64,000 nucleotides of DNA, taken from NCBI GenBank assembly GCA_040954595.2, contig CM082589.2, forward strand, positions 10,106,001-10,170,000. The letters are read 5' to 3'. The translations under genes and the position numbers were made by a program. Positions 9,092-21,100 of this stretch are shown one piece after another. The stretch comes from Balanoglossus misakiensis (lineage: Eukaryota > Hemichordata). Below the pieces are notes generated by a model. The model saw only the letters and a program-made list of their open reading frames with translations, made no database searches and had not been told where the DNA came from. Every line of letters starts with the position of its first letter. The first letter of the stretch is position 1.

Positions 9092-9104
9092 AGAATTTGC
9101 AGTG
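9092..9104 (-). repeat. Terminal inverted repeat, right
   Basis: AGAATTTGCAGTG, the exact reverse complement of the left terminus at 3129-3141. Confidence 0.92.
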
Positions 9105-9106
9105 TA
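9105..9106. other. Target-site duplication TA, right copy
   Basis: TA follows the element and the satellite monomer resumes tgcgcataggcctatatatg in phase with the part left of the insertion. Confidence 0.9.
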
Positions 9107-11079
9107 TGCGCATAGGCCTATATATGTGTTCTGCGCATCACAACAGAATTTTGTAAATGAACGAGGCTGTGTTTGGAAACAACCATGGAAATTTTAGAAC
9201 TATCTCTCGATCTACAGAGTATAGTGGAAAACGTTCATATGCGCATAGGCCTATCATGTGTTATGCACATCACAACATAATTTTGTAAACAAACGAGGCT
9301 TTGTTTGGAAGCAACATTGGAAATTTTAGAACTATCTGTCGATCTACGGAGTATAGTGGAAAACGTTCATATGCGCATAGGCCTATATATGTGTTCTGCG
9401 CATCACAACAGAATTTTGTAAACAATCGAGGATGTGTTTGGAAGCAATCATGGAAATTTTAGAACTATCCGTCGATCTACAGAATCTAGTGGGAAACTTT
9501 CTTATGCGCATAGGCATATGTATGTGTTCAGCGCATCACAACAGAATTTTGTAAATGAACGAGGCTGTGTTTGGAAACAACCATGGAAATTTTAGAACAA
9601 TCTCTCGATATAAAGTTGAAAAGTTTCTTATGCGCATAGGCCTATTACGTGTTCTGCGCCTCACAACAGAATTCGGTAAATAAACGAGGCTGTTTGGAAG
9701 CAACAATGGAAATTTTAGAACTATCTGTCGATCTACGGAGTATAGTGGAAAACGTTCATATGCGCATAGGCCTATATATGTGTTCTGCGCATCACAACAG
9801 AATTTTGTAAACAATCGAGGCTTTGTTTGGAAGCAACAATGGAAACTTTAGAACTATCCGTCGATCTACAGAGTCTATAGTGGAAAACTTTCTTATGCAC
9901 ATATGCCTATCTATGTGTTCTGCGCCTCAAAACAGAATTCCGTAAATAAACGAGGCTGTTTGGAAGCAAACATGGAAATTCTAGAACTATCTCTCGATCT
10001 ACAGAGTATAGTGGAAAACGTTCATATGCGCATAGGCCTATCATGTGTTATGCACATCACAACAGAATTTTGTAAACAAACGAGGCTTTGTTTGGAAGCA
10101 ACAATGGAAATTTTAGAGCTATCTGTCGATCTACGGAGTATAGTGGAAAACGTTCATATGCGCATAGGCCTATATATGTGTTCTGCGCATCACAACAGAA
10201 TTTTGTAAACAAACGAGGATGTGTTTGGAAGCAACAATGGAAATTTTAGAACTATCCGTCGATCTACGGAGTATAGTGGAAAACGTTCATATGCGCATAG
10301 GCCTATATATGTGTTCTGCGCATCACAACAGAATTTTGTAAACAAACGAGGCTTTGTTTGGAAGCAACAATGGAAATTTTAGAACTATCTCTCGATCTAC
10401 TGAGTATAGTGGAAAACGTTCATATGCGCATAGGCCTATCATGTGCTATGCACATCACAACATAATTTTGTAAACAAACGAGGCTTTGTTTGGAAGCAAC
10501 CGTGGAAATTTTAGAACTATCTCTCGATCTACAGAGTATAGTGGAAAACGTTCATATGCGCATAGGCCTATCATGTGTTATGCACATCACAACATAATTT
10601 TGTAAACAAACGAGGCTTTGTTTGGAAGCAACCGTGGAAATTTTAGAACTATCTCTCGATCTACAGAGTATAGTGGAAAACGTTCATATGCGCATATGCT
10701 ATCATGTGTTATGCACATCACAACATAATTTTGTAAACAAACGAGGCTTTGTTTGGAAGCAACATTGGAAATTTTAGAACTATCTGTCGATCTACGGAGT
10801 ATAGTGGAAAACGTTCATATGCGCATAGGCCTATATATGTGTTCTGCGCATCACAACAGAATTTTGTAAATGAACGAGGCTGTGTTTGGAAACAACCATG
10901 GAAATTTTAGAACTATCTCTCGATCTACAGTGTATAGTGGAAAACGTTCATATGCGCATAGGCCTATCATGTGTTATGCACATCACAACATAATTTTGTA
11001 AACAAACGAGGCTTTGTTTGGAAGCAACCGTGGAAATTTTAGAACTATCTCTCGATCTAAAGAGTATAGTGGAAAACGT

Positions 11080-12240
11080 TCATATGCGCATAGGCCTATA
11101 TATGTGTTCTGCGCATCACAACATAATTTTGTAAACAATCGAGGATGTGTTTGGAAGCAATCATGGAAATTTTAGAACTATCCGTCGATCTACAGAGTCT
11201 AGTGGGAAACTTTCTTATGCGCATAGGCATATGTATGTGTTCAGCGCATCACAACAGAATTTTGTAAATGAACGAGGCTGTGTTTGGAAACAACCATGGA
11301 AATTTTAGAACTATCTCTCGATCTACAGAGTCTAGTGGAAAACTTTATTATGCACATTTGCCTATCTATGTATTATGCGCATCACAACAGAAATCGCTAA
11401 ATAAACGAGGCTGTATTTGGAAGCAACCATGTAAATTTTACAACTATCCGTCGATCTACAGAGTTTGGTGGAAAACTTTCTTATGCGCATAGGCCTATTA
11501 CGTGTTCTGCGCCTAACAACAGAATTCGGTAAATAAACGAGGCTGTTTGGAAGCAACCATGGAAATTTTAGAACTATCTCTCGATCTACAGTGTATAGTG
11601 GAAAACGTTCATATGCGCATAGGCCTATCATGTGTTATGCACATCACAACATAATTTTGTAAACAAACGAGGCTTTGTTTGGAAGCAACATTGGAAATTT
11701 TAGAACTATCTGTCGATCTACGGAGTATAGTGGAAAACGTTCATATGCGCATAGGCCTATATATGTGTTCTGCGCATCACAACAGAATTTTGTAAACAAT
11801 CGAGGATGTGTTTGGAAGCAATCATGGAAATTTTAGAACTATCCGTCGATCTACAGAGTCTAGTGGGAAACTTTCTTATGCGCATAGGCATATGTATGTG
11901 TTCAGCGCATCACAAAAGAATTTTGTAAATGAACGAGGCTGTGTTTGGAAACAACCATGGAAATTTTAGAACTATCTCTCGATCTACAGAGTCTAGTGGA
12001 AAACTTTATTATGCACATAGGCCTATCTATGTATTATGCGCATCACAACAGAAATCGGTAAATAAACGAGGCTGTATTTGGAAGCAACCATGTAAATTTT
12101 ACAACTATCCGTCGATCTACAGAGTCTGGTGGAAAACTTTCTTATGCGCATAGGCCTATTACGTGTTCTGCGCCTCACAACAGAAATCGGTAAATAAACG
12201 AGGCTGTTTGGAAGCAACCATGTAAATTTTAGAACTATCC
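11080..12240. repeat. Higher-order repeat, 661 bp (5 monomers), ~1.75 copies
   Basis: The segment containing tgaacgaggctgtgtttgg at 11266 recurs 661 bp downstream at 11927 with the same monomer order. Register is lost near 11581/12242, where cagtgtatag differs from cagagtctag. Confidence 0.8.
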
Positions 12241-13516
12241 GTCGATCTACAGAGTCTAGTGGAAAAACGTTCATGTGCGCATAGGCCTATCATGTGTTAT
12301 GCACATCACAACAGAATTTTGTAAACAAACGAGGCTTTGTTTGGAAGCAACAATGGAAATTTTAGAACTATCTGTCGATCTACGGAGTATAGTGGAAAAC
12401 GTTCATATGCGCATAGGCCTATATATGTGTTCTGCGCATCACAACAGAATTTTGTAAACAATCGAGGATGTGTTTGGAAGCAATCATGGAAATTTTAGAA
12501 CTATCCGTCGATCTACAGAGTCTAGTGGGAAACTTTATTATGCGCATAGGCCTATTACGTGCTCTGCGCCTCACAACAGAATTCGGTAAATAAACGAGGC
12601 TGTTTGGAAGCAACCATGGAAATTTTAGAACTATCCGTCGATCTACAGAGTCTAGTGGAAAAATGTCTTATGCGCATAGGCCTATCATGTGTTCTGCGCC
12701 TCACAACAGAAATCGGTAAATAAACGAGGCTGTTTGGAAGCAACCATGGAAATTGTACAACTATCTGTCGATCTACATAGTCTAGTGGAAAACGTTCTTA
12801 TGCGCATAGGCCTATCTATGTGTTATGCGCATCACAACAGAAATCGGTAAATAAACGAGGCTGTATTTGGAAGCAATCATGAAATTTTACAACTATCCGT
12901 CGATCTACAGAGTCTGGTGGAAAACTTCCTTATGCGCATAGACCTATTACGTGTTCTGCGCCTCACAACAGAATTCGGTAAATAAACGATGCTGTTTGGA
13001 AGCAACCATGGAAATTGTACAACTATCCGTCGATCTACAGAGTCTAGTGGAAAACGTTCTTATGCGCATAGGCCTATCTATGTGTTATGCGCATCACAAC
13101 AGAAATCGGTAAATAAACGAGGCTGTGTTTGGAAGCATCCATGGACATTTTAGAACTATCTCTCGATCTACAGAGTCTATAGTGGAAAACTTTCTTATGC
13201 ACATATGCCTATCTATGTGTTCTGCGCCTCACAACAGAAATCGGTAAATAAACGAGGCTGTTTAAAAGCAACCATGGAAATTTTACAGCTATCCGTCGAT
13301 CTACAGAGTCTAGTGGAAACGTTCTTATGCGCATAGGCCTATATATGTGTTCTGCGTATCACAACAGAATTTTGTAAACAAACGAGGCTGTGTTTGGAAG
13401 CAACCATGGACATTTTAGAACTATCTCTCGATCTACAGAGTCTATAGTGGAAAACTTTCTTATGCACATATGCCTATCTATGTGTTCTGCGCCTCACAAC
13501 AGAATTCGGTAAATAA

Positions 13517-14304
13517 ACGAGGCTGTTTGGAAGCAACCATGGAAATTTTACAACTATCCGTCGATCTACAGAGTCTAGTGGAAAACGTTATTATGCGCAT
13601 AGGCCTATATATGTGTTCTGCGCATCACAACAGAATTTTGTAAACAAACGAGGCTGTGTTTGGAAGCAACCATGGAAATTTTAGAACTATCTCTCGATCT
13701 ACAGAGTCTAGTGGAAAACTTTATTATGCACATATGCCTATCTATGTGTTCTGCGCATCACAACAGAAATCGGTAAATAAACGAGGCTGTTTGGAAGCAA
13801 CCATGGAAATTTTACAACTATCCGTCGATCTACAGAGTCTGGTGGAAAACTTTCTTATGCGCATAGGCCTATTACGTGCTCTGCGCCTCACAACAGAATT
13901 CGGTAAATAAACGAGGCTGTTTGGAAGCAACCATGGAAATTTTAGAACTATCCGTCGATCTACAGAGTCTAGTGGAAAACGTTATTATGCGCATAGGCCT
14001 ATATATGTGTTCTGCGCATCACAACAGAATTTTGTAAACAAACGAGGCTGTGTTTGGAAGCAATCATGGAAATTTTAGAACTATCTCTCGATCTACAGAG
14101 TCTAGTGGAAAACTTTATTATGCACATATGCCTATCTATGTGTTCTGCGCATCACAACAGAAATCGGTAAATAAACGAGGCTGTTTGGAAGCAACCATGG
14201 AAATTTTACAACTATCCGTCGATCTACAGAGTCTAGTGGAAAAATGTCTTATGCGCATAGGCCTATCATGTGTTCTGTGCCTCACAACAGAAATAGGTAA
14301 ATAA
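13517..14304. repeat. Higher-order repeat, 394 bp (3 monomers) x 2
   Basis: acgaggct landmarks at 13517, 13911 and 14305 bracket two trimers with the same subtype order. They differ by ctggtgg...attacgtgctc versus ctagtgg...atcatgtgttc in one monomer. Confidence 0.8.
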
Positions 14305-14734
14305 ACGAGGCTGTTTGGAAGCAACCATGGAAATTGTACAACTATCCGTCGATCTACAGAGTCTAGTGGAAAACGTTCTTATGCGCATAGGCCTATCTAT
14401 GTGTTATGCGCATCACAACAGAAATCGGTAAATAAACGAGGCTGTATTTGGAAGCAACCATGAAATTTTACAACTATCCGTCGATCTACAGAGTCTGGTG
14501 GAAAACTTCCTTATGCGCATAGACCTATTACGTGTTCTGCGCCTCACAACAGAATTCGGTAAATAAACGAGGCTGTTTGGAAGCAACCATGGACATTGTA
14601 CAACTATCCGTCGATCTACAAAGTCTAGTGGAAAACGTTCTTATGCGCATAGGCCTATCTATGTGTTATGCGCATCACAACAGAAATCGCTAAATAAACG
14701 AGGCTGTATTTGGAAGCAACCATGAAATTTTACA

Positions 14735-16320
14735 ACTATCTGTCGATCTACGGAGTATAGTGGAAAACGTTCATATGCGCATAGGCCTATATATGTGTTC
14801 TGCGCATCACAACAGAATTTTGTAAACAATCGAGGATGTGTTTGGAAGCAATCATGGAAATTTTAGAACTATCCGTCGATCTACAGAGTCTAGTGGGAAA
14901 CTTTCTTATGCGCATAGGCATATGTATGTGTTCAGCGCATCACAACAGAATTTTGTAAATGAACGAGGCTGTGTTTGGAAACAACCATGGAAATTTTAGA
15001 ACTATCTCTCGATCTACAGAGTCTAGTGGAAAACTTTATTATGCACATAGGCCTATCTATGTATTATGCGCATCACAACAGAAATCGGTAAATAAACGAG
15101 GCTGTATTTGGAAGCAACCATGTAAATTTTACAACTATCCGTCGATCTACAGAGTCTGGTGGAAAACTTTCTTATGCGCATAGGCCTATTACGTGTTCTG
15201 CGCCTCACAACAGAAATCGGTAAATAAACGAGGCTGTTTGGAAGCAACCATGTAAATTTTAGAACTATCCGTCGATCTACAGAGTCTAGTGGAAAAACGT
15301 TCATGTGCGCATAGGCCTATCATGTGTTATGCACATCACAACAGAATTTTGTAAACAAACGAGGCTTTGTTTGGAAGCAACAATGGAAATTTTAGAACTA
15401 TCTGTCGATCTACGGAGTATAGTGGAAAACGTTCATATGCGCATAGGCCTATATATGTGTTCTGCGCATCACAACAGAATTTTGTAAACAATCGAGGATG
15501 TGTTTGGAAGCAATCATGGAAATTTTAGAACTATCCGTCGATCTACAGAGTCTAGTGGGAAACTTTCTTATGCGCATAGGCATATGTATGTGTTCAGCGC
15601 ATCACAACAGAATTTTATAAATGAACGAGGCTGTGTTTGGAAACAACCATGGAAATTTTAGAACTATCTCTCGATCTACAGAGTCTAGTGGAAAACTTTA
15701 TTATGCACATAGGCCTATCTATGTATTATGCGCATCACAACAGAAATCGGTAAATAAACGAGGCTGTATTTGGAAGCAACCATGTAAATTTTACAACTAT
15801 CCGTCGATCTACAGAGTCTGGTGGAAAACTTTCTTATGCGCATAGGCCTATTACGTGTTCTGCGCCTCACAACAGAAATCGGTAAATAAACGAGGCTGTT
15901 TGGAAGCAACCATGTAAATTTTAGAACTATCCGTCGATCTACAGAGTCTAGTGGAAAAACGTTCATGTGCGCATAGGCCTATCATGTGTTATGCACATCA
16001 CAACAGAATTTTGTAAACAAACGAGGCTTTGTTTGGAAGCAACAATGGAAATTTTAGAACTATCTGTCGATCTACGGAGTATAGTGGAAAACGTTCATAT
16101 GCGCATAGGCCTATATATGTGTTCTGCGCATCACAACAGAATTTTGTAAACAATCGAGGATGTGTTTGGAAGCAATCATGGAAATTTTAGAACTATCCGT
16201 CGATCTACAGAGTCTAGTGGGAAACTTTCTTATGCGCATAGGCATATGTATGTGTTCAGCGCATCACAACAGAATTTTATAAATGAACGAGGCTGTGTTT
16301 GGAAACAACCATGGAAATTT
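14735..16320. repeat. Higher-order repeat, 662 bp (5 monomers), ~2.4 copies
   Basis: The landmark gaacgaggct occurs at 14961, 15623 and 16285. The segment 14735-15567 also matches 11705-12537 (offset 3,030) and 20113-20945 (offset 5,378), so this pentamer has been both tandemly and distantly copied. Third copy diverges at 16321. Confidence 0.85.
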
Positions 16321-17589
16321 TACAACTATCCGTCGATCTAAGGAGTCTGGTGGAAAACTTTCTTATGCGCATAGGCCTATTACGTGCTCTGCGCCTCACA
16401 ACAGAATTCGGTAAATAAACGAGGCTGTTTGGAAGCAACCATGGAAATTTTAGAACTATCCGTCGATCTACAGAGTCTAGTGGAAAAATGTCTTATGCGC
16501 ATAGGCCTATCATGTGTTCTGCGCCTCACAACAGAAATCGGTAAATAAACGAGGCTGTTTGGAAGCAACCATGGACATTGTACAACTATCTTTCGATCTA
16601 CGGAGTATAGTGGAAAACGTTCATATGCGCATAGGCCTATATATGTGTTCTGCGCATCACAACAGAATTTTGTAAACAATCGAGGATGTGTTTGGAAGCA
16701 ATCATGGAAATTTTAGAACTATCCGTCGATCTACAGAGTCTAGTGGGAAACTTTCTTGTGCGCATAGGCATATGTATGTGTTCAGCGCATCACAACAGAA
16801 TTTTGTAAATGAACGAGGCTGTGTTTGGAAACAACCATGGAAATTTTAGAACTATCTCTCGATCTAAAGTTGAAAAGTTTCTTATGCGCATAGGCCTATT
16901 ACGTGTTCTGCGCCTCACAACAGAATTCGGTAAATAAACGAGGCTGTTTGGAAGCAACAATGGAAATTTTAGAACTATCCGTCGATCTACAGAGTCTAGT
17001 GGAAAAATGTCTTATGCGCATAGGCCTATCTATGTGTTATGCGCATCACAACAGAAATCGGTAAATAAACGAGGCTGTATTTGGAAGCAATCATGAAATT
17101 TTACAACTATCCGTCGATCTACAGAGTCTGGTGGAAAACTTCCTTATGCGCATAGACCTATTACGTGTTCTGCGCCTCACAACAGAATTCGGTAAATAAA
17201 CGAAGCTGTTTGGAAGCAACCATGGAAATTTTACAACTATCCGTCGATCTACAGAGTCTGGTGGAAAACTTTCTTATGCGCATAGGCCTATTACGTGCTC
17301 TGCGCCTCACAACAGAATTCGGTAAATAAACGAGGCTGTTTGGAAGCAACCATGGAAATTTTAGAACTATCCGTCGATCTACAGAGTCTAGTGGAAAAAG
17401 TCTTATGCGCATAGGCCTATCATGTGTTCTGTGCCTCACAACAGAAATCGGTAAATAAACGAGGCTGTTTGGAAGCAACCATGGAAATTGTACAACTATC
17501 CGTCGATCTACAGAGTCTAGTGGAAAACGTTCTTATGCGCATAGGCCTATCTATGTGTTATGCGCATCACAACAGAAATCGGTAAATAA

Positions 17590-18113
17590 ACGAGGCTGTA
17601 TTTGGAAGCAACCATGAAATTTTACAACTATCCGTCGATCTACAGAGTCTGGTGGAAAACTTCCTTATGCGCATAGACCTATTACGTGTTCTGCGCCTCA
17701 CAACAGAATTCGGTAAATAAACGAGGCTGTTTGGAAGCAACCATGGACATTGTACAACTATCCGTCGATCTACAGAGTCTAGTGGAAAACGTTCTTATGC
17801 GCATAGGCCTATCTATGTGTTATGCGCATCACAACAGAAATCGGTAAATAAACGAGGCTGTATTTGGAAGCAACCATGAAATTTTACAACTATCCGTCGA
17901 TCTACAGAGTCTGGTGGAAAACTTCCTTATGCGCATATACCTATTACGTGTTCTGCGCCTCACAACAGAATTCGGTAAATAAACGAGGCTGTTTGGAAGC
18001 AACCATGGACATTGTACAACTATCCGTCGATCTACAAAGTCTAGTGGAAAACGTTCTTATGCGCATAGGCCTATCTATGTGTTATGCGCATCACAACAGA
18101 AATCGCTAAATAA
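17590..18113. repeat. Dimeric higher-order repeat, 262 bp x 2
   Basis: A gctgtatttgg...catgaaatttt monomer alternates with a gctgtttgg...catggacattgtac monomer; the former starts at 17590, 17852 and 18114. Confidence 0.8.
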
Positions 18114-21100
18114 ACGAGGCTGTATTTGGAAGCAACCATGAAATTTTACAACTATCCGTCGATCTACAGAGTCTAGTGGAAAAATGTCTCATGCGCATAG
18201 GCCTATCATGTGTTCTGCGCCTCACAACAGAAATCGGTAAATAAACGAGGCTGTTTGGAAGCAACCATGGAAATTTTACAGCTATCCGTCGATCTACATA
18301 GTCTAGTGGAAACGTTCTTATGCGCAATGGCCTATATATGTGTTCTGCGCATCACAACAGAATTTTGTAAACAAACGAGGCTGTGTTTGGTAGCAACCAT
18401 GGACATTTTAGAACTATCTCTCGATCTACAGAGTCTATAGTGGAAAACTTTCTTATGCACATATGCCTATCTATGTGTTCTGCGCCTCACAACAGAATTC
18501 GGTAAATAAACGAGGCTGTTTGGAAATTTTACAACTATCCGTCGATCTACAGAGTCTAGTGGAAAACGTTATTATGCGCATAGGCCTATATATGTGTTCT
18601 GCGCATCACAACAGAATTTTGTAAACAAACGAGGCTGTGTTTGGAAGCAACCATGGACATTTTAGAACTATCTCTCGATCTACAGAGTCTATAGTGGAAA
18701 ACTTTCTTATGCACATATGCCTATCTATGTGTTCTGCGCCTCACAACAGAATTCAGTAAATAAACGAGGCTGTTTGGAAGCAACCATGGAAATTTTACAA
18801 CTATCCGTCGATCTACAGAGTCTAGTGGAAAACGTTATTATGCGCATAGGCCTATATATGTGTTCTGCGCATCACAACAGAATTTTGTAAACAAACGAGG
18901 CTGTGTTTGGAAGCAACCATGGAAATTTTAGAACTATCTCTCGATCTACAGAGTCTAGTGGAAAACTTTATTATGCACATATGCCTATCTATGTGTTCTG
19001 CGCATCACAACAGAAATCGGTAAATAAACGAGGCTGTTTGGAAGCAACCATGGAAATTTTACAGCTATCCGTCGATCTACAGAGTCTAGTGGAAACGTTC
19101 TTATGCGCATAGGCCTATATATGTGTTCTGCGCCTCACAACAGAATTTTGTAAACAAACGAGGCTGTGTTTGGTAGCAACCATGGACATTTTAGAACTAT
19201 CTCTCGATCTACAGAGTCTATAGTGGAAAACTTTCTTATGCACATATGCCTATCTATGTGTTCTGCGCCTCACAACAGAATTCGGTAAATAAACGAGGCT
19301 GTTTGGAAGCAACCATGGAAATTTTACAACTATCCGTCGATCTACAGAGTCTAGTGGAAAACGTTATTATGCGCATAGGCCTATATATGTGTTCTGCGCA
19401 TCACAACAGAATTTTGTAAACAAACGAGGCTTTGTTTGGAAGCAACAATGGAAATTTTAGAACTATCTCTCGATCTACTGAGTATAGTGGAAAACGTTCA
19501 TATGCGCATAGGCCTATCATGTGTTATGCACATCACAACATAATTTTGTAAACAAACGAGGCTTTGTTTGGAAGCAACCGTGGAAATTTTAGAACTATCT
19601 CTCGATCTACAGAGTATAGTGGAAAACGTTCATATGCGCATAGGCCTATCATGTGTTATGCACATCACAACATAATTTTGTAAACAAACGAGGCTTTGTT
19701 TGGAAGCAACCGTGGAAATTTTAGAACTATCTCTCGATCTACAGAGTATAGTGGAAAACGTTCATATGCGCATATGCTATCATGTGTTATGCACATCACA
19801 ACATAATTTTGTAAACAAACGAGGCTTTGTTTGGAAGCAACATTGGAAATTTTAGAACTATCTGTCGATCTACGGAGTATAGTGGAAAACGTTCATATGC
19901 GCATAGGCCTATATATGGTTTCTGCGCATCACAACAGAATTTTGTAAATGAACGAGGCTGTGTTTGGAAACAACCATGGAAATTTTAGAACTATCTCTCG
20001 ATCTAAAGTTGAAAAGTTTCTTATGCGCATAGGCCTATTACGTGTTCTGCGCCTCACAACAGAATTCGGTAAATAAACGAGGCTGTTTGGAAGCAACAAT
20101 GGAAATTTTAGAACTATCCGTCGATCTACGGAGTATAGTGGAAAACGTTCATATGCGCATAGGCCTATATATGTGTTCTGCGCATCACAACAGAATTTTG
20201 TAAACAATCGAGGATGTGTTTGGAAGCAATCATGGAAATTTTAGAACTATCCGTCGATCTACAGAGTCTAGTGGGAAACTTTCTTATGCGCATAGGCATA
20301 TGTATGTGTTCAGCGCATCACAACAGAATTTTGTAAATGAACGAGGCTGTGTTTGGAAACAACCATGGAAATTTTAGAACTATCTCTCGATCTACAGAGT
20401 CTAGTGGAAAACTTTATTATGCACATAGGCCTATCTATGTATTATGCGCATCACAACAGAAATCGGTAAATAAACGAGGCTGTATTTGGAAGCAACCATG
20501 TAAATTTTACAACTATCCGTCGATCTACAGAGTCTGGTGGAAAACTTTCTTATGCGCATAGGCCTATTACGTGTTCTGCGCCTCACAACAGAAATCGGTA
20601 AATAAACGAGGCTGTTTGGAAGCAACCATGTAAATTTTAGAACTATCCGTCGATCTACAGAGTCTAGTGGAAAAACGTTCATGTGCGCATAGGCCTATCA
20701 TGTGTTATGCACATCACAACAGAATTTTGTAAACAAACGAGGCTTTGTTTGGAAGCAACAATGGAAATTTTAGAACTATCTGTCGATCTACGGAGTATAG
20801 TGGAAAACATTCATATGCGCATAGGCCTATATATGTGTTCTGCGCATCACAACAGAATTTTGTAAACAATCGAGGATGTGTTTGGAAGCAATCATGGAAA
20901 TTTTAGAACTATCCGTCGATCTACAGAGTCTAGTGGGAAACTTTCTTATGCGCATAGGCATATGTATGTGTTCTGCGCATCACAACAGAAATCGGTAAAT
21001 AAACGAGGCTGTTTGGAAGCAACCATGGAAATTTTACAACTATCCGTCGATCTACAGAGTCTGGTGGAAAACTTTCTTATGCGCATAGGCCTATTACGTG

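Larger units (their letters stand above)
3129..9104. mobile_element. CACTA-like (En/Spm-type) DNA transposon, 5,976 bp
   Basis: Insertion within a satellite monomer, bounded by perfect 13-bp terminal inverted repeats beginning CACTG, flanked by a duplicated TA. Both subterminal regions are packed with GGYTTR-N4-CAARCC dyads (12 left, 17 right), the kind of subterminal array known from En/Spm transposons, whose accessory protein binds repeated motifs near each end. CACTR termini and a 2-bp duplication fit animal members of that superfamily as I know them. A Tc1/mariner element would also duplicate TA, but usually lacks such long subterminal arrays. The interior (about 4.9 kb) consists largely of simple and tandem repeats plus a few short open frames with splice-like borders. 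I recognise no transposase domain, so it may be non-autonomous or have captured sequence. The intact ends suggest a fairly young insertion. Only one copy lies in this window. Confidence 0.8.

Noticed and set aside
3129-9104. LTR retrotransposon or provirus
   Set aside because: There are no long direct terminal repeats, no primer-binding site or polypurine tract, and the termini are inverted repeats with a 2-bp target duplication.
8840-9115. 91-codon plus-strand frame at the right end
   Set aside because: It spans the dyad array, the half-sites, the terminal repeat and the satellite junction, so it cannot be an old gene.
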